Assembly: GCA_017936565.1 (NCBI GenBank)
Contig: JAGBFG010000054.1
Span: forward strand, 1 to 50,195
Direction of reading: 5' to 3'
DNA length: 50,195 nt
DNA from: Clostridia bacterium
GTDB taxonomy: Bacteria > Bacillota > Clostridia > Oscillospirales > CAG-272
Shown: in pieces, positions 17,197 through 26,717 of the stretch
Numbering within the stretch: the first letter of the stretch is position 1
Layout: each line of letters begins with the position of its first letter
Made by a program: the position numbers and the translations under genes
Notes under the pieces: model-generated
Told to the model about the DNA's origin: nothing
Seen by the model: only the letters and a program-made list of their open reading frames with translations
Database searches by the model: none

Positions 17197-18231
17197 TCAG
17201 GGCGTTTTGGCGAAAGCAGCTATCAGCCTTTCAATGCCAATATAGGACGAGGTGCCCGTTTTCAAGGTGCGGTCTGCTTCCTGACACAGCAAAAGCGCTC
17301 TTTTGATAGCGCCCGCGCCGCTTTTTTTGGCAGCGGTGTAATAAAGCCCTGCTTTATATTCGTGCATATTGCATTTTTTGGCGATTTCCCTTTGCAGCAT
17401 TCCGCTCTCTGCCAAAAGCGCAACGGTCAGCATATCGCCGTAAAGCTTGGCAATCTGCCCCAAAAGCAAAATAGGGTCTGTTCTTTGCCGCTTCATCTCG
17501 CCCAAATACCGAAAAGCCGCGACGGTATCGCAGTTCAAAATAGCGTTGGAAAGGCTGAAAGCGTCGCTTTCTACCGTGCTGACTGTGACAAATTCCAGCT
17601 CCTTTCTCGTGATGGGAGAAATGCCCGTTGCCTTGGCATAGCAAATCAGTTTGTCCACTTCAAGCGCCAAAAGCTCCATACTGTGTCCCACTCTCGCTAT
17701 CATATCCTGGGGGAGCGAGGGAGCGAATGCAACGCCTTCCGCTTCAAAATGGCGGGCAAGCCAGGCAGAGAGCTGCGCGTCGGTTGATTTTTCAAATAAA
17801 ACAATGTTACAGAGCTCGCTAAGGGTGCGGCGAAGCTTGGTGGGGCGTTTTTCCGTTCCCAGATCCAGAAGACTGCTCGCAGAAATGAAGAGAAGCGTAT
17901 TTCCTTCCCATTCGCAAGCCAGGCGGCAAACCTCCTCCAAGGCTTCAAAATCCTTGTCCTTCATCGCGTTGAAATCGGCGTTGTGCCACACCACCAATTT
18001 GCTTTCCGTCATCATAGATGGGGTTTGCAGGGTGTCCGCTATGCGCCCGAAATCCACCGCCGCCCCGTGATACACATAGTGGGCAAAGGGCGCTAAATCC
18101 TTGTCGGGAATGAGGGCGTTTTCTATTTCCTTGGTATAATGGCGAATGAGATATTCTTCCTCGCCGCCAAACAAAAAGGCGCCTGTCAGCTGACCCTTTT
18201 TGATGCGTTCCTTTAATTCTTTTATGTTCAT
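17197..18231 (-). CDS. holA: DNA polymerase III subunit delta
   Basis: Clamp-loader subunit that opens the beta clamp. 344 residues with the expected plan: N-terminal AAA+-like domain (FLFGGEEEYLIRHY), linker, and C-terminal collar helices (LLGQIAKLYGDML, HEYKAGLYY, ADRTLKTG). ATG 18231 gives MNIKELKERI; TTG 18237 is also in frame. Neither has a well-placed ribosome site (AAAGGA lies over 15 bases away), so the start is slightly uncertain. It is the last gene of a minus-strand run from 20114. Confidence 0.92.
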   Translation of the reverse strand: MNIKELKERIKKGQLTGAFLFGGEEEYLIRHYTKEIENALIPDKDLAPFAHYVYHGAAVDFGRIADTLQTPSMMTESKLVVWHNADFNAMKDKDFEALEEVCRLACEWEGNTLLFISASSLLDLGTEKRPTKLRRTLSELCNIVLFEKSTDAQLSAWLARHFEAEGVAFAPSLPQDMIARVGHSMELLALEVDKLICYAKATGISPITRKELEFVTVSTVESDAFSLSNAILNCDTVAAFRYLGEMKRQRTDPILLLGQIAKLYGDMLTVALLAESGMLQREIAKKCNMHEYKAGLYYTAAKKSGAGAIKRALLLCQEADRTLKTGTSSYIGIERLIAAFAKTP

Positions 18232-18276
18232 AGGCAACAGGCGCCGATGCGCTATCCTTTCTGTTTTCCGTTTGGC

Positions 18277-18729
18277 TTACAGATTTTTTCCAAAGTGAAA
18301 CAAAATGCGGTTTTTTTGAAGCATACCCGATAAAAGCAGGTCATATTCCAAAACGAAAAGAAAAGAGCCGTCCTTACTTTTTTGCTCTAATTTGCGGGTG
18401 TACGCCTTTAAGAGAAATTCTCCCATATAGGTGTAGTGGGAAAAGCTCGTTTCCTTGGCAAGCGCAAAGACCATCTTCGTTTTTCCTCTTGTCAGGTAAA
18501 GGGTGTTCTCTTTCCGCGAAAAGCGAAGGGTGACCGCCTCGCCGTCCTTGCCCTTTTCCTGAAAGGAAAGCAAAAAGCCGTTTTCTTGCTCCGAAAGGGC
18601 GCCTATGCCTTCGGTGTGAATTTCCTCCTTGTCGGCAGGCGCGCTTATTGGCCCTCTTCCTTCTGCCAACGAGGAAAAGGTCCCTTGAAAACGGGTGATA
18701 TAGGAATGTTGCTTGACAGTCACTTGCAT
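18277..18729 (-). CDS. DUF1934-like small beta-barrel protein
   Basis: A 150-residue protein starting MQVTVKQHSYITRF at ATG 18729, with AAAGGAGAG upstream. Alternating strands such as TLRFSRKENTLYLTRGKTKMVF, HYTYMGEFLLKAYTRKLEQ and LFVLEYDLLLSG (in pieces) match the calycin-like YwiB/DUF1934 pattern, where the G.Y.....TRG.....F and TP.G.....TR elements recur. Function is unknown. It is cytoplasmic, 45 bp upstream of holA. Confidence 0.6.
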   Translation of the reverse strand: MQVTVKQHSYITRFQGTFSSLAEGRGPISAPADKEEIHTEGIGALSEQENGFLLSFQEKGKDGEAVTLRFSRKENTLYLTRGKTKMVFALAKETSFSHYTYMGEFLLKAYTRKLEQKSKDGSFLFVLEYDLLLSGMLQKNRILFHFGKNL

Positions 18730-18816
18730 TCTCGGTTTCTCTCCTTTGTGTTGGTCTGCTCGGCGGGAATAGGCAAAAAGCGAGCCCACGTCCCAAGAGG
18801 AAAGCGGGCTTGCGGG

Positions 18817-19239
18817 TTAAGACTTTTTGTGATGCAGCGCGTGGGGATTAACCAGCTCTCGCCAGTCCAAATACCCCTTGTCCAGCGCAAGAACAAGCGC
18901 CTCTGCCGTTGCGATGTTGGTGGCAACGGGAACGTTGTGAATATCGCAAAGCCGCAAAAGATTTCTTGCTGAGGAATCGTCCTCATAAGAGGGCTCTGTG
19001 CTTCTGAAATAGAAGAAAAGGTCAACCTCGTTGTAGGCAATGCGGGCTGCTATCTGCTCGCCGCCACCGCCCATTCCTGTCATAAACTGTTCAATTTCAA
19101 GACCCGTGGCATCGGAAATGTATTTTCCCGTGATGGAGGTGGCACATAAATGGTGCCGCGACAAAATGCCGCAATATGCTGTGCAAAACTGCGCCATCAG
19201 TTCTTTTTTATCATCATCTGCAATAATGGCTATATCCAT
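18817..19239 (-). CDS. Methylglyoxal-synthase-like protein with replaced catalytic residues
   Basis: 140 residues with the whole methylglyoxal synthase fold pattern (IAIIADDDKKELM, ISDATGLEIEQFMTG, IAARIAYNEVDLF, NLLRLCDIHNVPVATNIATAEAL, DWRELVNPH). MgsA makes methylglyoxal from dihydroxyacetone phosphate. Aligned without gaps to the E. coli enzyme as I remember it (offset 11), the residues tied to catalysis or phosphate binding are changed: H19 to D8, D71 to G60, D91 to S80, H98 to D87, D101 to S90. The scaffold is kept while the active site is not, so it is unlikely to be a normal MgsA and may bind another ligand. ATG 19239 start. Confidence 0.75.
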   Translation of the reverse strand: MDIAIIADDDKKELMAQFCTAYCGILSRHHLCATSITGKYISDATGLEIEQFMTGMGGGGEQIAARIAYNEVDLFFYFRSTEPSYEDDSSARNLLRLCDIHNVPVATNIATAEALVLALDKGYLDWRELVNPHALHHKKS

Positions 19240-19334
19240 TTTTTTACCTTGCTCCTATGGGAGCGTTTCCTTTCTTTATGTCTATGCGTCACAAGGACTT
19301 ATTAAAAAGGGCAGAGCCCTTTGTGTTTACATAA

Positions 19335-20114
19335 TCAATCTTTTTTGCTCTTAGCCCGTTCTATATAGTAGCGGCGGGAAAAGCCGTCAAGTCTTATGCG
19401 GGATAACAGGGGAACGCTTTGCCCCAGTATTCTTTCCGCAAGGCTAAGGGCGGCGCGGGATATGTTCGAGCTCTTCCTCTTGTGAGGGACAACGGGAATG
19501 GGAGAGAGCACCCTTTTTTCATATTCCGTGGGGAATACCGCCAGAAGAGGAAGCCCTATCTGGTCAATCATATCCAAAAGGGGCGGCTCGTCCGACAAGG
19601 CATCCTTATAGGGCGCTGTTTTGTTCAAAATAAAATACTGCTTTTTAGAGGGTTCCTCGGATAAAAGAAGCGTCAACGCCTCTGTCGCCCTTAACGCTTT
19701 TTCCTCGGGGGTGGTCACCAAAAGAAGGACGCTTGCCAAGGAAGAAAGAGAAGGAGCAAGGGCGCGGGGCGAAAGAAGCAGAATGAAATCGGTTGCCAAA
19801 TCCTTTTTCAACCGAGAAAGCGCAAGGAAAGGAATTTCCTCTATATCAGCCCCGACGGCGGAAGGGAGAATAAAAAGCCCATCCTTTACCGTCAGAACGG
19901 CTTTTTGCGGCTCTGTGCCCGCTAACACGTCGGAAAGGGTATACACCGTTTCTTCCTGCAAGCCGAAAAGAATGTCTATTGAGGGCGCGGACGCCTCAGC
20001 GTCTATGAGCAGCACGCGCTTTCCCTTTTCCCATAGGGAGATGGCAAGATGAGAAGCGATGGTGCTTTTTCCCACACCGCCCAAGGCAGAGGTTATGGCA
20101 ATAAGACCTTCCAT
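19335..20114 (-). CDS. MinD/ParA-like ATPase with degenerate motifs
   Basis: 259 residues resembling MinD: ITSALGGVGKSTIASHLA at residues 7-24, the switch-like VLLIDAEASAPSIDILFG, and a LFILPSAVGADI segment typical of the MinD group. The deviant Walker A signature lysine (KGGxGK) is leucine here (L11), although the P-loop K16 remains, and the usual Walker B aspartate (D..IIDSP) is replaced in DFILLLSPRA. A C-terminal amphipathic MinD helix is not obvious; the end is very basic (RRYYIERAKSKKD). ATG 20114 follows AAAGGAGAGGG. No minC or minE is near. The partner is unknown. Confidence 0.7.
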   Translation of the reverse strand: MEGLIAITSALGGVGKSTIASHLAISLWEKGKRVLLIDAEASAPSIDILFGLQEETVYTLSDVLAGTEPQKAVLTVKDGLFILPSAVGADIEEIPFLALSRLKKDLATDFILLLSPRALAPSLSSLASVLLLVTTPEEKALRATEALTLLLSEEPSKKQYFILNKTAPYKDALSDEPPLLDMIDQIGLPLLAVFPTEYEKRVLSPIPVVPHKRKSSNISRAALSLAERILGQSVPLLSRIRLDGFSRRYYIERAKSKKD

Positions 20115-20192
20115 ATACCCTCTCCTTTCTGATTGACGGCGGAAGAGCGCTTTCTGAGTATCTCAAAGCGGCAGTCCCGACATCTTACTCCT

Positions 20193-20222
20193 ATTATACA
20201 ATAAAAAGGTGCGATTTGTCAA
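20193..20222 (-). promoter_or_regulatory. Minus-strand promoter for the minD-like to holA run
   Basis: On the minus strand TTGACA (20222-20217), 18-bp spacer, TATAAT (20198-20193), 79 bp before the ATG at 20114. Confidence 0.8.
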
Positions 20223-20321
20223 TAATATTGTGGCGTTTTTCTAAAAATGCCCAAAAAAACAAGGGGGATGAAAAACTTTTCAAGGTTTTTATTTATTTTT
20301 CATTTTTTTGGTTTAATATAC

Positions 20322-20350
20322 TTGAAAATTTGGGAAAAGTATATTATAAT
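20322..20350 (+). promoter_or_regulatory. Sigma-A promoter for pfkA
   Basis: TTGAAA (20322-20327), 17-bp spacer, TATAAT (20345-20350), 72 bp before the start codon. Confidence 0.8.
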
Positions 20351-20381
20351 AGGTAAAATGATACAATAAAAGTTAAAATTC

Positions 20382-20399
20382 GTTCTGTTACGACAGAAC
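20382..20399 (+). promoter_or_regulatory. Leader hairpin with TACG loop before pfkA
   Basis: GTTCTGT, loop TACG, ACAGAAC: a perfect 7-bp stem with a UNCG-type tetraloop. It lies within the 5' untranslated region, ending about 10 bp before the AGAAGGAG ribosome site. It could be an mRNA-stabilising hairpin or, as DNA, an operator palindrome. Confidence 0.5.
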
Positions 20400-20421
20400 A
20401 GGGAAATAGAAGGAGCAAAAA

Positions 20422-21489
20422 ATGTCAAAGAAATTTAAGAAAATCGGCGTATTAACCTCTGGGGGCGACGCGCCCGGTATGAACGCCGCTATTCGCACGG
20501 TGGTGCGCTCCGCGCTTGCCGAGGGCGTTGAGGTAATGGGCATCTATCGCGGTTATTCGGGATTGATTCGCGGTGACATTCGTCCTCTTGAAATGAGAGA
20601 TGTTTCCAATACGATGAACCACGGCGGAACTTTCCTTTATTCTGACCGCTGCCCCGAGTTCAAAACCGAGGAAGGTATGAAAAAGGCTATCGACACCTGC
20701 AAGGCCTTCGGTATTGACGGCATTGTAGCCCTGGGGGGAGACGGAACCTTCCGTGGCGCGACGGATTTGACCGTGCGCGGCATTCCCTGTGTTGGCATTC
20801 CTTGTACCATTGATAACGACATCACCTCTACGGAATATACCATTGGCTTTGATACCGCCACCAACACCACGATGGATTTGATTGACCGCCTGCGTGATAC
20901 GTGCGAGTCTCACGCGCGCTGCAACGTGGTTGAGGTTATGGGCAGAAACGCGGGGGATATTGCTGCCTATACTGCCGTCACGTCGGGCGCTACCGCTGTT
21001 ATTTTGCCCGAGGTTCCTTTCTCTGAGGAGGCTCTTCTTCAAAAAATCCGTACTTCCCGTAAGTTGGGAAAGAGAAACTTTATCGTGGTCGTTTCAGAGG
21101 GGATGGGCGCTGATTTCGCTCCCGCTCTTACTGAGCGCATTGAGAAGGAAACAGGGGTGGAAAGCCGTTTCGCCCGCTTTGCTCATGTGGTTCGTGGCGG
21201 CGAGCCTACTATGCGTGACCGTATGCTTGCCAGCCGCATGGGCGTTTTCGCCGTAGAGCAGCTGTTGCAGGACAAGAGCAACATCGTCGTTTGCGAGAGA
21301 GATAACCGTCTTGTGTCCTTGGATATTGCCTTTGCCTTGATTGTGGACAGAATGTATAAGGGAAAATTGAAGGACGGAGATTTGGACGCGTTCAGCAAGG
21401 AGCAAATCGCGGAAATGGAAGCCATTTGCGCCAAAAAGAAAGCACTTATCGGCTCTCTTGCTACTATGGTGGATAAAATCGGGCTGTAA
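20422..21489 (+). CDS. pfkA: 6-phosphofructokinase
   Basis: Phosphorylates fructose-6-phosphate to the 1,6-bisphosphate in glycolysis. 355 residues of the PfkA family: GVLTSGGDAPGMNA (9-22), GGDGTFRGA (105-113), the catalytic TIDND (129-133), MGRNAGDIA and RGGEPTMRDR. GGDG at 105-108 (G108 equals E. coli G104) points to ATP as donor rather than pyrophosphate. The next donor-determining position, normally Gly before TIDND in ATP enzymes and Lys in PPi enzymes, is Cys128 here. ATG follows AGAAGGAG. Own promoter and strong terminator. Confidence 0.95.
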   Translation: MSKKFKKIGVLTSGGDAPGMNAAIRTVVRSALAEGVEVMGIYRGYSGLIRGDIRPLEMRDVSNTMNHGGTFLYSDRCPEFKTEEGMKKAIDTCKAFGIDGIVALGGDGTFRGATDLTVRGIPCVGIPCTIDNDITSTEYTIGFDTATNTTMDLIDRLRDTCESHARCNVVEVMGRNAGDIAAYTAVTSGATAVILPEVPFSEEALLQKIRTSRKLGKRNFIVVVSEGMGADFAPALTERIEKETGVESRFARFAHVVRGGEPTMRDRMLASRMGVFAVEQLLQDKSNIVVCERDNRLVSLDIAFALIVDRMYKGKLKDGDLDAFSKEQIAEMEAICAKKKALIGSLATMVDKIGL

Positions 21490-21500
21490 CCTGCCCTTTG

Positions 21501-21538
21501 CGCGTTGCGTTTTTGAAAAAACGCAACGCGTCTTTTTT
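21501..21538 (+). terminator. Terminator after pfkA
   Basis: CGCGTTGCGTTTTT pairs with AAAACGCAACGCG (to 21530), followed by TCTTTTTT. Confidence 0.85.
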
Positions 21539-21565
21539 CAAAAAAAGCAGAAAAACCGCGAATAA

Positions 21566-23119
<1,554 letters not shown>

Positions 23120-23133
23120 TGGAATAAACGTGC

Positions 23134-23165
23134 GGCGTGCGCTTCGCTTTTTGGCGGCGCACGCC
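23134..23165 (+). terminator. GC-rich hairpin after guaB, possible terminator
   Basis: GGCGTGCGC (23134-23142) and GCGCACGCC (23157-23165) form a perfect 9-bp stem with a 14-nt loop. There is no T tract behind it, so termination would be partial, and read-through into the CAT-like gene is possible. Confidence 0.45.
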
Positions 23166-23212
23166 CGAATTCCCTGCGCCGCTATAAGAAAAAGAAAGGT
23201 GTGGTCATAAAA

Positions 23213-23923
23213 ATGAAAGTGATTGATATTGAGACTTGGGACAGGAAAACGCCGTATCAGAACTTCGTGCGGTATACGGACCCGATTTTTTCTCTGTCAT
23301 CCCGTTTGGATGTGACGGATTTATACAACTTCGTTAAAAAAGAGGGGCATTCGTTTTTTACCGATTTTCTCTTTTTGGTGGCAACCTGCTTGAACAGGGT
23401 AGAGGATTTTCGTCTACGTATCAATGAAGAGGGTCAGGTCGTATTGTTTGACCATATTCATCCCAATTATATCGTAATGCAGGAAAATGGGGTGATTGCC
23501 ACCTGCCGCTCACGCTTTACAGAGGACTATAAGACCTTTTACGCGCAGGCAAGAGAGGACACGGAAAGAACCGCCAAGGGTGTAGCGCAAGAAAAATTTA
23601 ACCGCACCAACGAAAACGACGTGTTTTATATTTCCTGCCTTCCTTGGCTCGATTTCGTATCGGTGACCAATCCCTATCATTTTGATGATGTTCCCGCCTC
23701 CACCATTCCCCGCTTGGCTTGGGGGAAATATGTTGAAGAAAACGGCAGAAAGCGCTTGACCTTTGATATTGCGGTTCATCACGCGTTGCTTGACGGTAAG
23801 GCAGTTTGCGACGGATTTTCCTTGATGAGCGCCGCGCTCTCTCGGTGCGAAGAATTTTTTGCTTCCCCCACGGCGACCTTAGATAAGATGTGTGAGGAAT
23901 TGCGTATCAAATCCCATTTGTAA
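23213..23923 (+). CDS. Chloramphenicol-acetyltransferase-like (CAT family) protein
   Basis: 236 residues of the trimeric CAT fold: MKVIDIETWDRKTPYQNFV resembles CAT N-termini (.F..ID...W.RK), SFFTDFLFLVATCLN follows, and the catalytic motif VHHALLDG has the general-base histidine pair H189-H190 and D194-G195. The family includes true antibiotic-modifying enzymes and many uncharacterised chromosomal relatives; the longer length (about 219 is usual) favours the latter. ATG 23213 is chosen over GTG 23201, which abuts the AAAGG. The next gene, a TIR-like protein, follows after 53 bp on the same strand. Confidence 0.75.
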   Translation: MKVIDIETWDRKTPYQNFVRYTDPIFSLSSRLDVTDLYNFVKKEGHSFFTDFLFLVATCLNRVEDFRLRINEEGQVVLFDHIHPNYIVMQENGVIATCRSRFTEDYKTFYAQAREDTERTAKGVAQEKFNRTNENDVFYISCLPWLDFVSVTNPYHFDDVPASTIPRLAWGKYVEENGRKRLTFDIAVHHALLDGKAVCDGFSLMSAALSRCEEFFASPTATLDKMCEELRIKSHL

Positions 23924-23976
23924 ACAAAAGCTTTCATTTTAACTCAGATTAATTCGGATAAGGAAGGAGATACCTC

Positions 23977-25413
23977 GTGAAAGATAAAGTGTTTATTGCT
24001 TGGAGTGGCTCCAATGCCATTGCGATGAAGGTAAAGCGTATCTTGGAAGAAAAACACAATTATTATTGCGCTATCGGCGGCAATTCAGATAACTCCTCTT
24101 CCTTCGCCTCGGTAGGTGACACGGTTATTCAGCAGATCAAAACCTGCAATCAGGCTATCGTTGTTTTTCAAAACAAGGTCGCCCATTGCCCTGGGTGTAA
24201 CCGCGCGGAAAACGTGGTCAGCAACAACCTGTTTTTTGAGCTTGGCTACGTTTTATCACAATACGGACAAAAGAAGGTCCATTGCGTCAAGCGCAACGGG
24301 GACGATATCGTTTTGCCCTCGGACTTTGATAATTCCTTTGTAGAAACCATTTGCGGCGCAGAAGGAAAGACCTCAACGCCAAACGATGATGAATTTGCCG
24401 AGGGAATTGTCAGATATTTCCTTGAAAGACAGAAGATGTCTATCAACACCAATAAAATGTATCTTATTAACAACCGTTATATGATGCACGATTATATTCG
24501 CTCCCATTATTCTGAGCAAGGCTCAAAATGCTCGGACTACGAGCTTGCACAGTACGTTATTTTCTATATGCAGGCATCGCATATGTTTGGGGATGGTGAT
24601 GCGGTTTCCAAGGAGATCACCGCCTTCCGTCAGGATCATCATTACGATTTTTCGCCCGAGCTTGCCTTGGCGGTAAATATATGCCTTTCCTTTTTCGCCT
24701 TTGCGGGTAGTATACACTTTAATGAGGACGGAAACGCCTATATTGAGAAAAACGTCTTTATTAAGTTCAGAAGAGATTATGATACCTTCTTGAAGCTGCT
24801 CGTGTCAGACGAAATGGGAACCTTTGATAACTGGGCAAGAGTCTTTTTGTACAACCATATGTCTTACGGCTACAACCTATTTGCCAACAACAAAAAGATG
24901 GATGAGTCCCTGAGAATGCAGGCGTATGCCCTTTCCTTGAAGGCAACCGAGGATACCGAAAAAGCCATTCAGGAATTGGAGAGAGTGGCGCCCGTGAAGG
25001 AGTCCAACGATGTTGTGGGTATTCTTTCTCTCATTCGCGCCTACGTATACCGCAACGCCTTCCTTTGCAGCAGGCGCTTGGGAAAAGAGGAAGAGGCACT
25101 TGAATGGTTGAGAAAAACGATGAATGAGCGCATCAGCTTGAAGCAGAATTTTGAGATAGGCACTATCGACTCTCAGCTTTACGAGAACTTTGCAATGGAA
25201 TATTACCTTTCCCGCTTGGAATATCTGGAAAACAAAGAAGCGCTTGGACTTGATCCCTTCGATTGCTCCATTTGGATGGAAGAAATTGAAACCTACATCA
25301 GTGAGCACAACGAGAAAAAGAACGAAACGGATTATTTCAACAAGGTTGAGTTCTTGTTCCGCCGTATGGCAGGGGATGACGACGGAGATGACGACGAGCT
25401 TCTCGTCCTGTAA
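23977..25413 (+). CDS. TIR-like nucleotide-binding domain fused to a helical repeat region
   Basis: 478 residues. Residues 3-152 match the prokaryotic TIR-like 'predicted nucleotide-binding protein' pattern (PF10137 type): KVFIAWSG, a GDTVIQQI helix, QAIVVFQNK, NLFFELGYVLSQYG with E88 in the position of the TIR catalytic glutamate, KVHCVKR and VLPSDF. The remainder is all-helical, TPR-like (SLKATEDTEKAIQEL, FLCSRRLGKEEEALEWLRKT in part), ending in an acidic DDDGDDDE tail. Related TIR-like proteins are NAD-consuming effectors in anti-phage defence. GTG 23977 follows AAGGAGAT-like sequence with good spacing. The domain call is fair; a defence role is inference. Confidence 0.65.
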   Translation: MKDKVFIAWSGSNAIAMKVKRILEEKHNYYCAIGGNSDNSSSFASVGDTVIQQIKTCNQAIVVFQNKVAHCPGCNRAENVVSNNLFFELGYVLSQYGQKKVHCVKRNGDDIVLPSDFDNSFVETICGAEGKTSTPNDDEFAEGIVRYFLERQKMSINTNKMYLINNRYMMHDYIRSHYSEQGSKCSDYELAQYVIFYMQASHMFGDGDAVSKEITAFRQDHHYDFSPELALAVNICLSFFAFAGSIHFNEDGNAYIEKNVFIKFRRDYDTFLKLLVSDEMGTFDNWARVFLYNHMSYGYNLFANNKKMDESLRMQAYALSLKATEDTEKAIQELERVAPVKESNDVVGILSLIRAYVYRNAFLCSRRLGKEEEALEWLRKTMNERISLKQNFEIGTIDSQLYENFAMEYYLSRLEYLENKEALGLDPFDCSIWMEEIETYISEHNEKKNETDYFNKVEFLFRRMAGDDDGDDDELLVL

Positions 25414-25430
25414 GCCAAGAACATAAAACA

Positions 25431-25458
25431 AAAACCACGCGCACGCGTGGTTTTTTCT
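25431..25458. terminator. Bidirectional terminator between the TIR-like gene and the Fe-ADH gene
   Basis: AAAACCACGC, loop GCAC, GCGTGGTTTTTT; A and T tracts flank both sides between convergent genes. Confidence 0.85.
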
Positions 25459-25477
25459 TTTGAAAAGCAAGCGGTCT

Positions 25478-26623
25478 TTACCAGATTTTGCGGTAAAGCT
25501 CCATAACGTCTGCCTTGGTGGGAACACGGGGGTTGGTGGCGGTGCAGGTGTCATTCAGGGCTGCTTCTGCCATAAACTCGATTTTCGACATATATTCGCC
25601 CTCGCTGATGCCGCCGCAGGCGGAAACGGAAAGGGGAATAGACATTTCCTTGCTCATAAATTCCACGTAGGAAACCAAGGCTCTGATGGTGGTGACCTCG
25701 TTCAGGTTGGAAAGCCCCAATATTCTTGCCATATTGCAATACTTTCTTACGCAGGGCGCATAGCTTGCGCGGCTTCTGGAATGCATATCAATTTCAGCGT
25801 TGTATTCAATGATATGGGGCAGAAGAATGGCGTTGGCTCTGCCGTGTGGAATATGGAAGGTGGCACCGAGCTGGTGAGCCATACCGTGATTTAAGCCGAG
25901 GGATGCTGAATTGAAGGCAAGCCCCGCCAAGCAGGAAGCCAAATGCATTTTGCGTCTGGCGTGGGTGTCGTTATTGTCGTCGTAGGAGCGAAGCAAAAAC
26001 TGACCGCAGATTTCAACGGATTTTTCCGCGAGCGCCGCCGAAAATTCGTTGTTGTTGATAGAAACATACGCCTCAATGGCGTGCGTCAAAACGTCCATAC
26101 CCGTGTCAGCGGTGATGGAAGCGGGAACGGATTTCACCAGCTCCTCGTCCAAAATAGCCTCATCGGGAATCATGCTTTCCTCTGCCAAGGGATATTTCAT
26201 ACTCTTTTCGGGGTCGGAAATCACGGCAAAGGCGGTAACCTCGCTTCCCGTTCCCGAGGTCGTGGGAATGGCTATCAGCCAAGGAGAGAAGGATGGCTCT
26301 ATCTCACAGGCGAACTTTCGCACAGCCTTGGAAAGGTCAATGGCGCTGCCGCCGCCGATGGCAACAATGCACTCGGGTCTTTCCCGCAGCACCTCGCCAA
26401 CACCCGCGATGACCTTCTCTAAGGGCGGGTCAGGCACAACGTCGGAGAACACCGTATAGCGAATTTGCGCCTGCGCCAAGCGGTCTGTAACCTGTCTTAT
26501 CATTCCGCTGCTGACGACAAAGGGATCGGCAATTACCGTTATTTTTTGATATTTTAATTGCATCAATCTGTCTAAGGCGTGCTCGCCAAAGCAAATCTTC
26601 GTTTTGACCTCAAAATTTTTCAA
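25478..26623 (-). CDS. Iron-containing (group III) alcohol dehydrogenase
   Basis: 381-residue NAD(P)-dependent oxidoreductase of the Fe-ADH family. Visible are the nucleotide-binding GGGSAIDLSKA, PTTSGTGSEVT, and the metal-binding segment DTGMDVLTHAIEAY followed by NHGMAHQLGA and HGRANAILLPH, supplying Asp and His ligands. It is close to 1-propanol/1-butanol dehydrogenase types; the substrate is likely a short-chain aldehyde in fermentation. The start is TTG 26623, five bases after GGAGGAGA. It stands alone on the minus strand. Confidence 0.9.
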   Translation of the reverse strand: MKNFEVKTKICFGEHALDRLMQLKYQKITVIADPFVVSSGMIRQVTDRLAQAQIRYTVFSDVVPDPPLEKVIAGVGEVLRERPECIVAIGGGSAIDLSKAVRKFACEIEPSFSPWLIAIPTTSGTGSEVTAFAVISDPEKSMKYPLAEESMIPDEAILDEELVKSVPASITADTGMDVLTHAIEAYVSINNNEFSAALAEKSVEICGQFLLRSYDDNNDTHARRKMHLASCLAGLAFNSASLGLNHGMAHQLGATFHIPHGRANAILLPHIIEYNAEIDMHSRSRASYAPCVRKYCNMARILGLSNLNEVTTIRALVSYVEFMSKEMSIPLSVSACGGISEGEYMSKIEFMAEAALNDTCTATNPRVPTKADVMELYRKIW

Positions 26624-26717
26624 GAGTGTCTCCTCCGCTTTTTATATCACGGCTATTTTAACATAAAAAGAAAAGTTTTGCAAGAGGAAAAAGTGTTTTT
26701 CTTGTCAAAAAACGGTG

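Larger units (their letters stand above)
20115..20421. other. Divergent intergenic region, minD-like gene and pfkA
   Basis: 307 bp without a gene. It holds a minus-strand promoter (20193-20222), a plus-strand promoter (20322-20350), a T-rich stretch at about 20285-20310 and a hairpin in the pfkA leader (20382-20399). Nothing else is recognised. Confidence 0.8.

Noticed and set aside
23201-23215. GTG 23201 as start of the CAT-like gene
   Set aside because: It directly abuts the AAAGG ribosome site; ATG 23213 fits spacing and the CAT N-terminus better.
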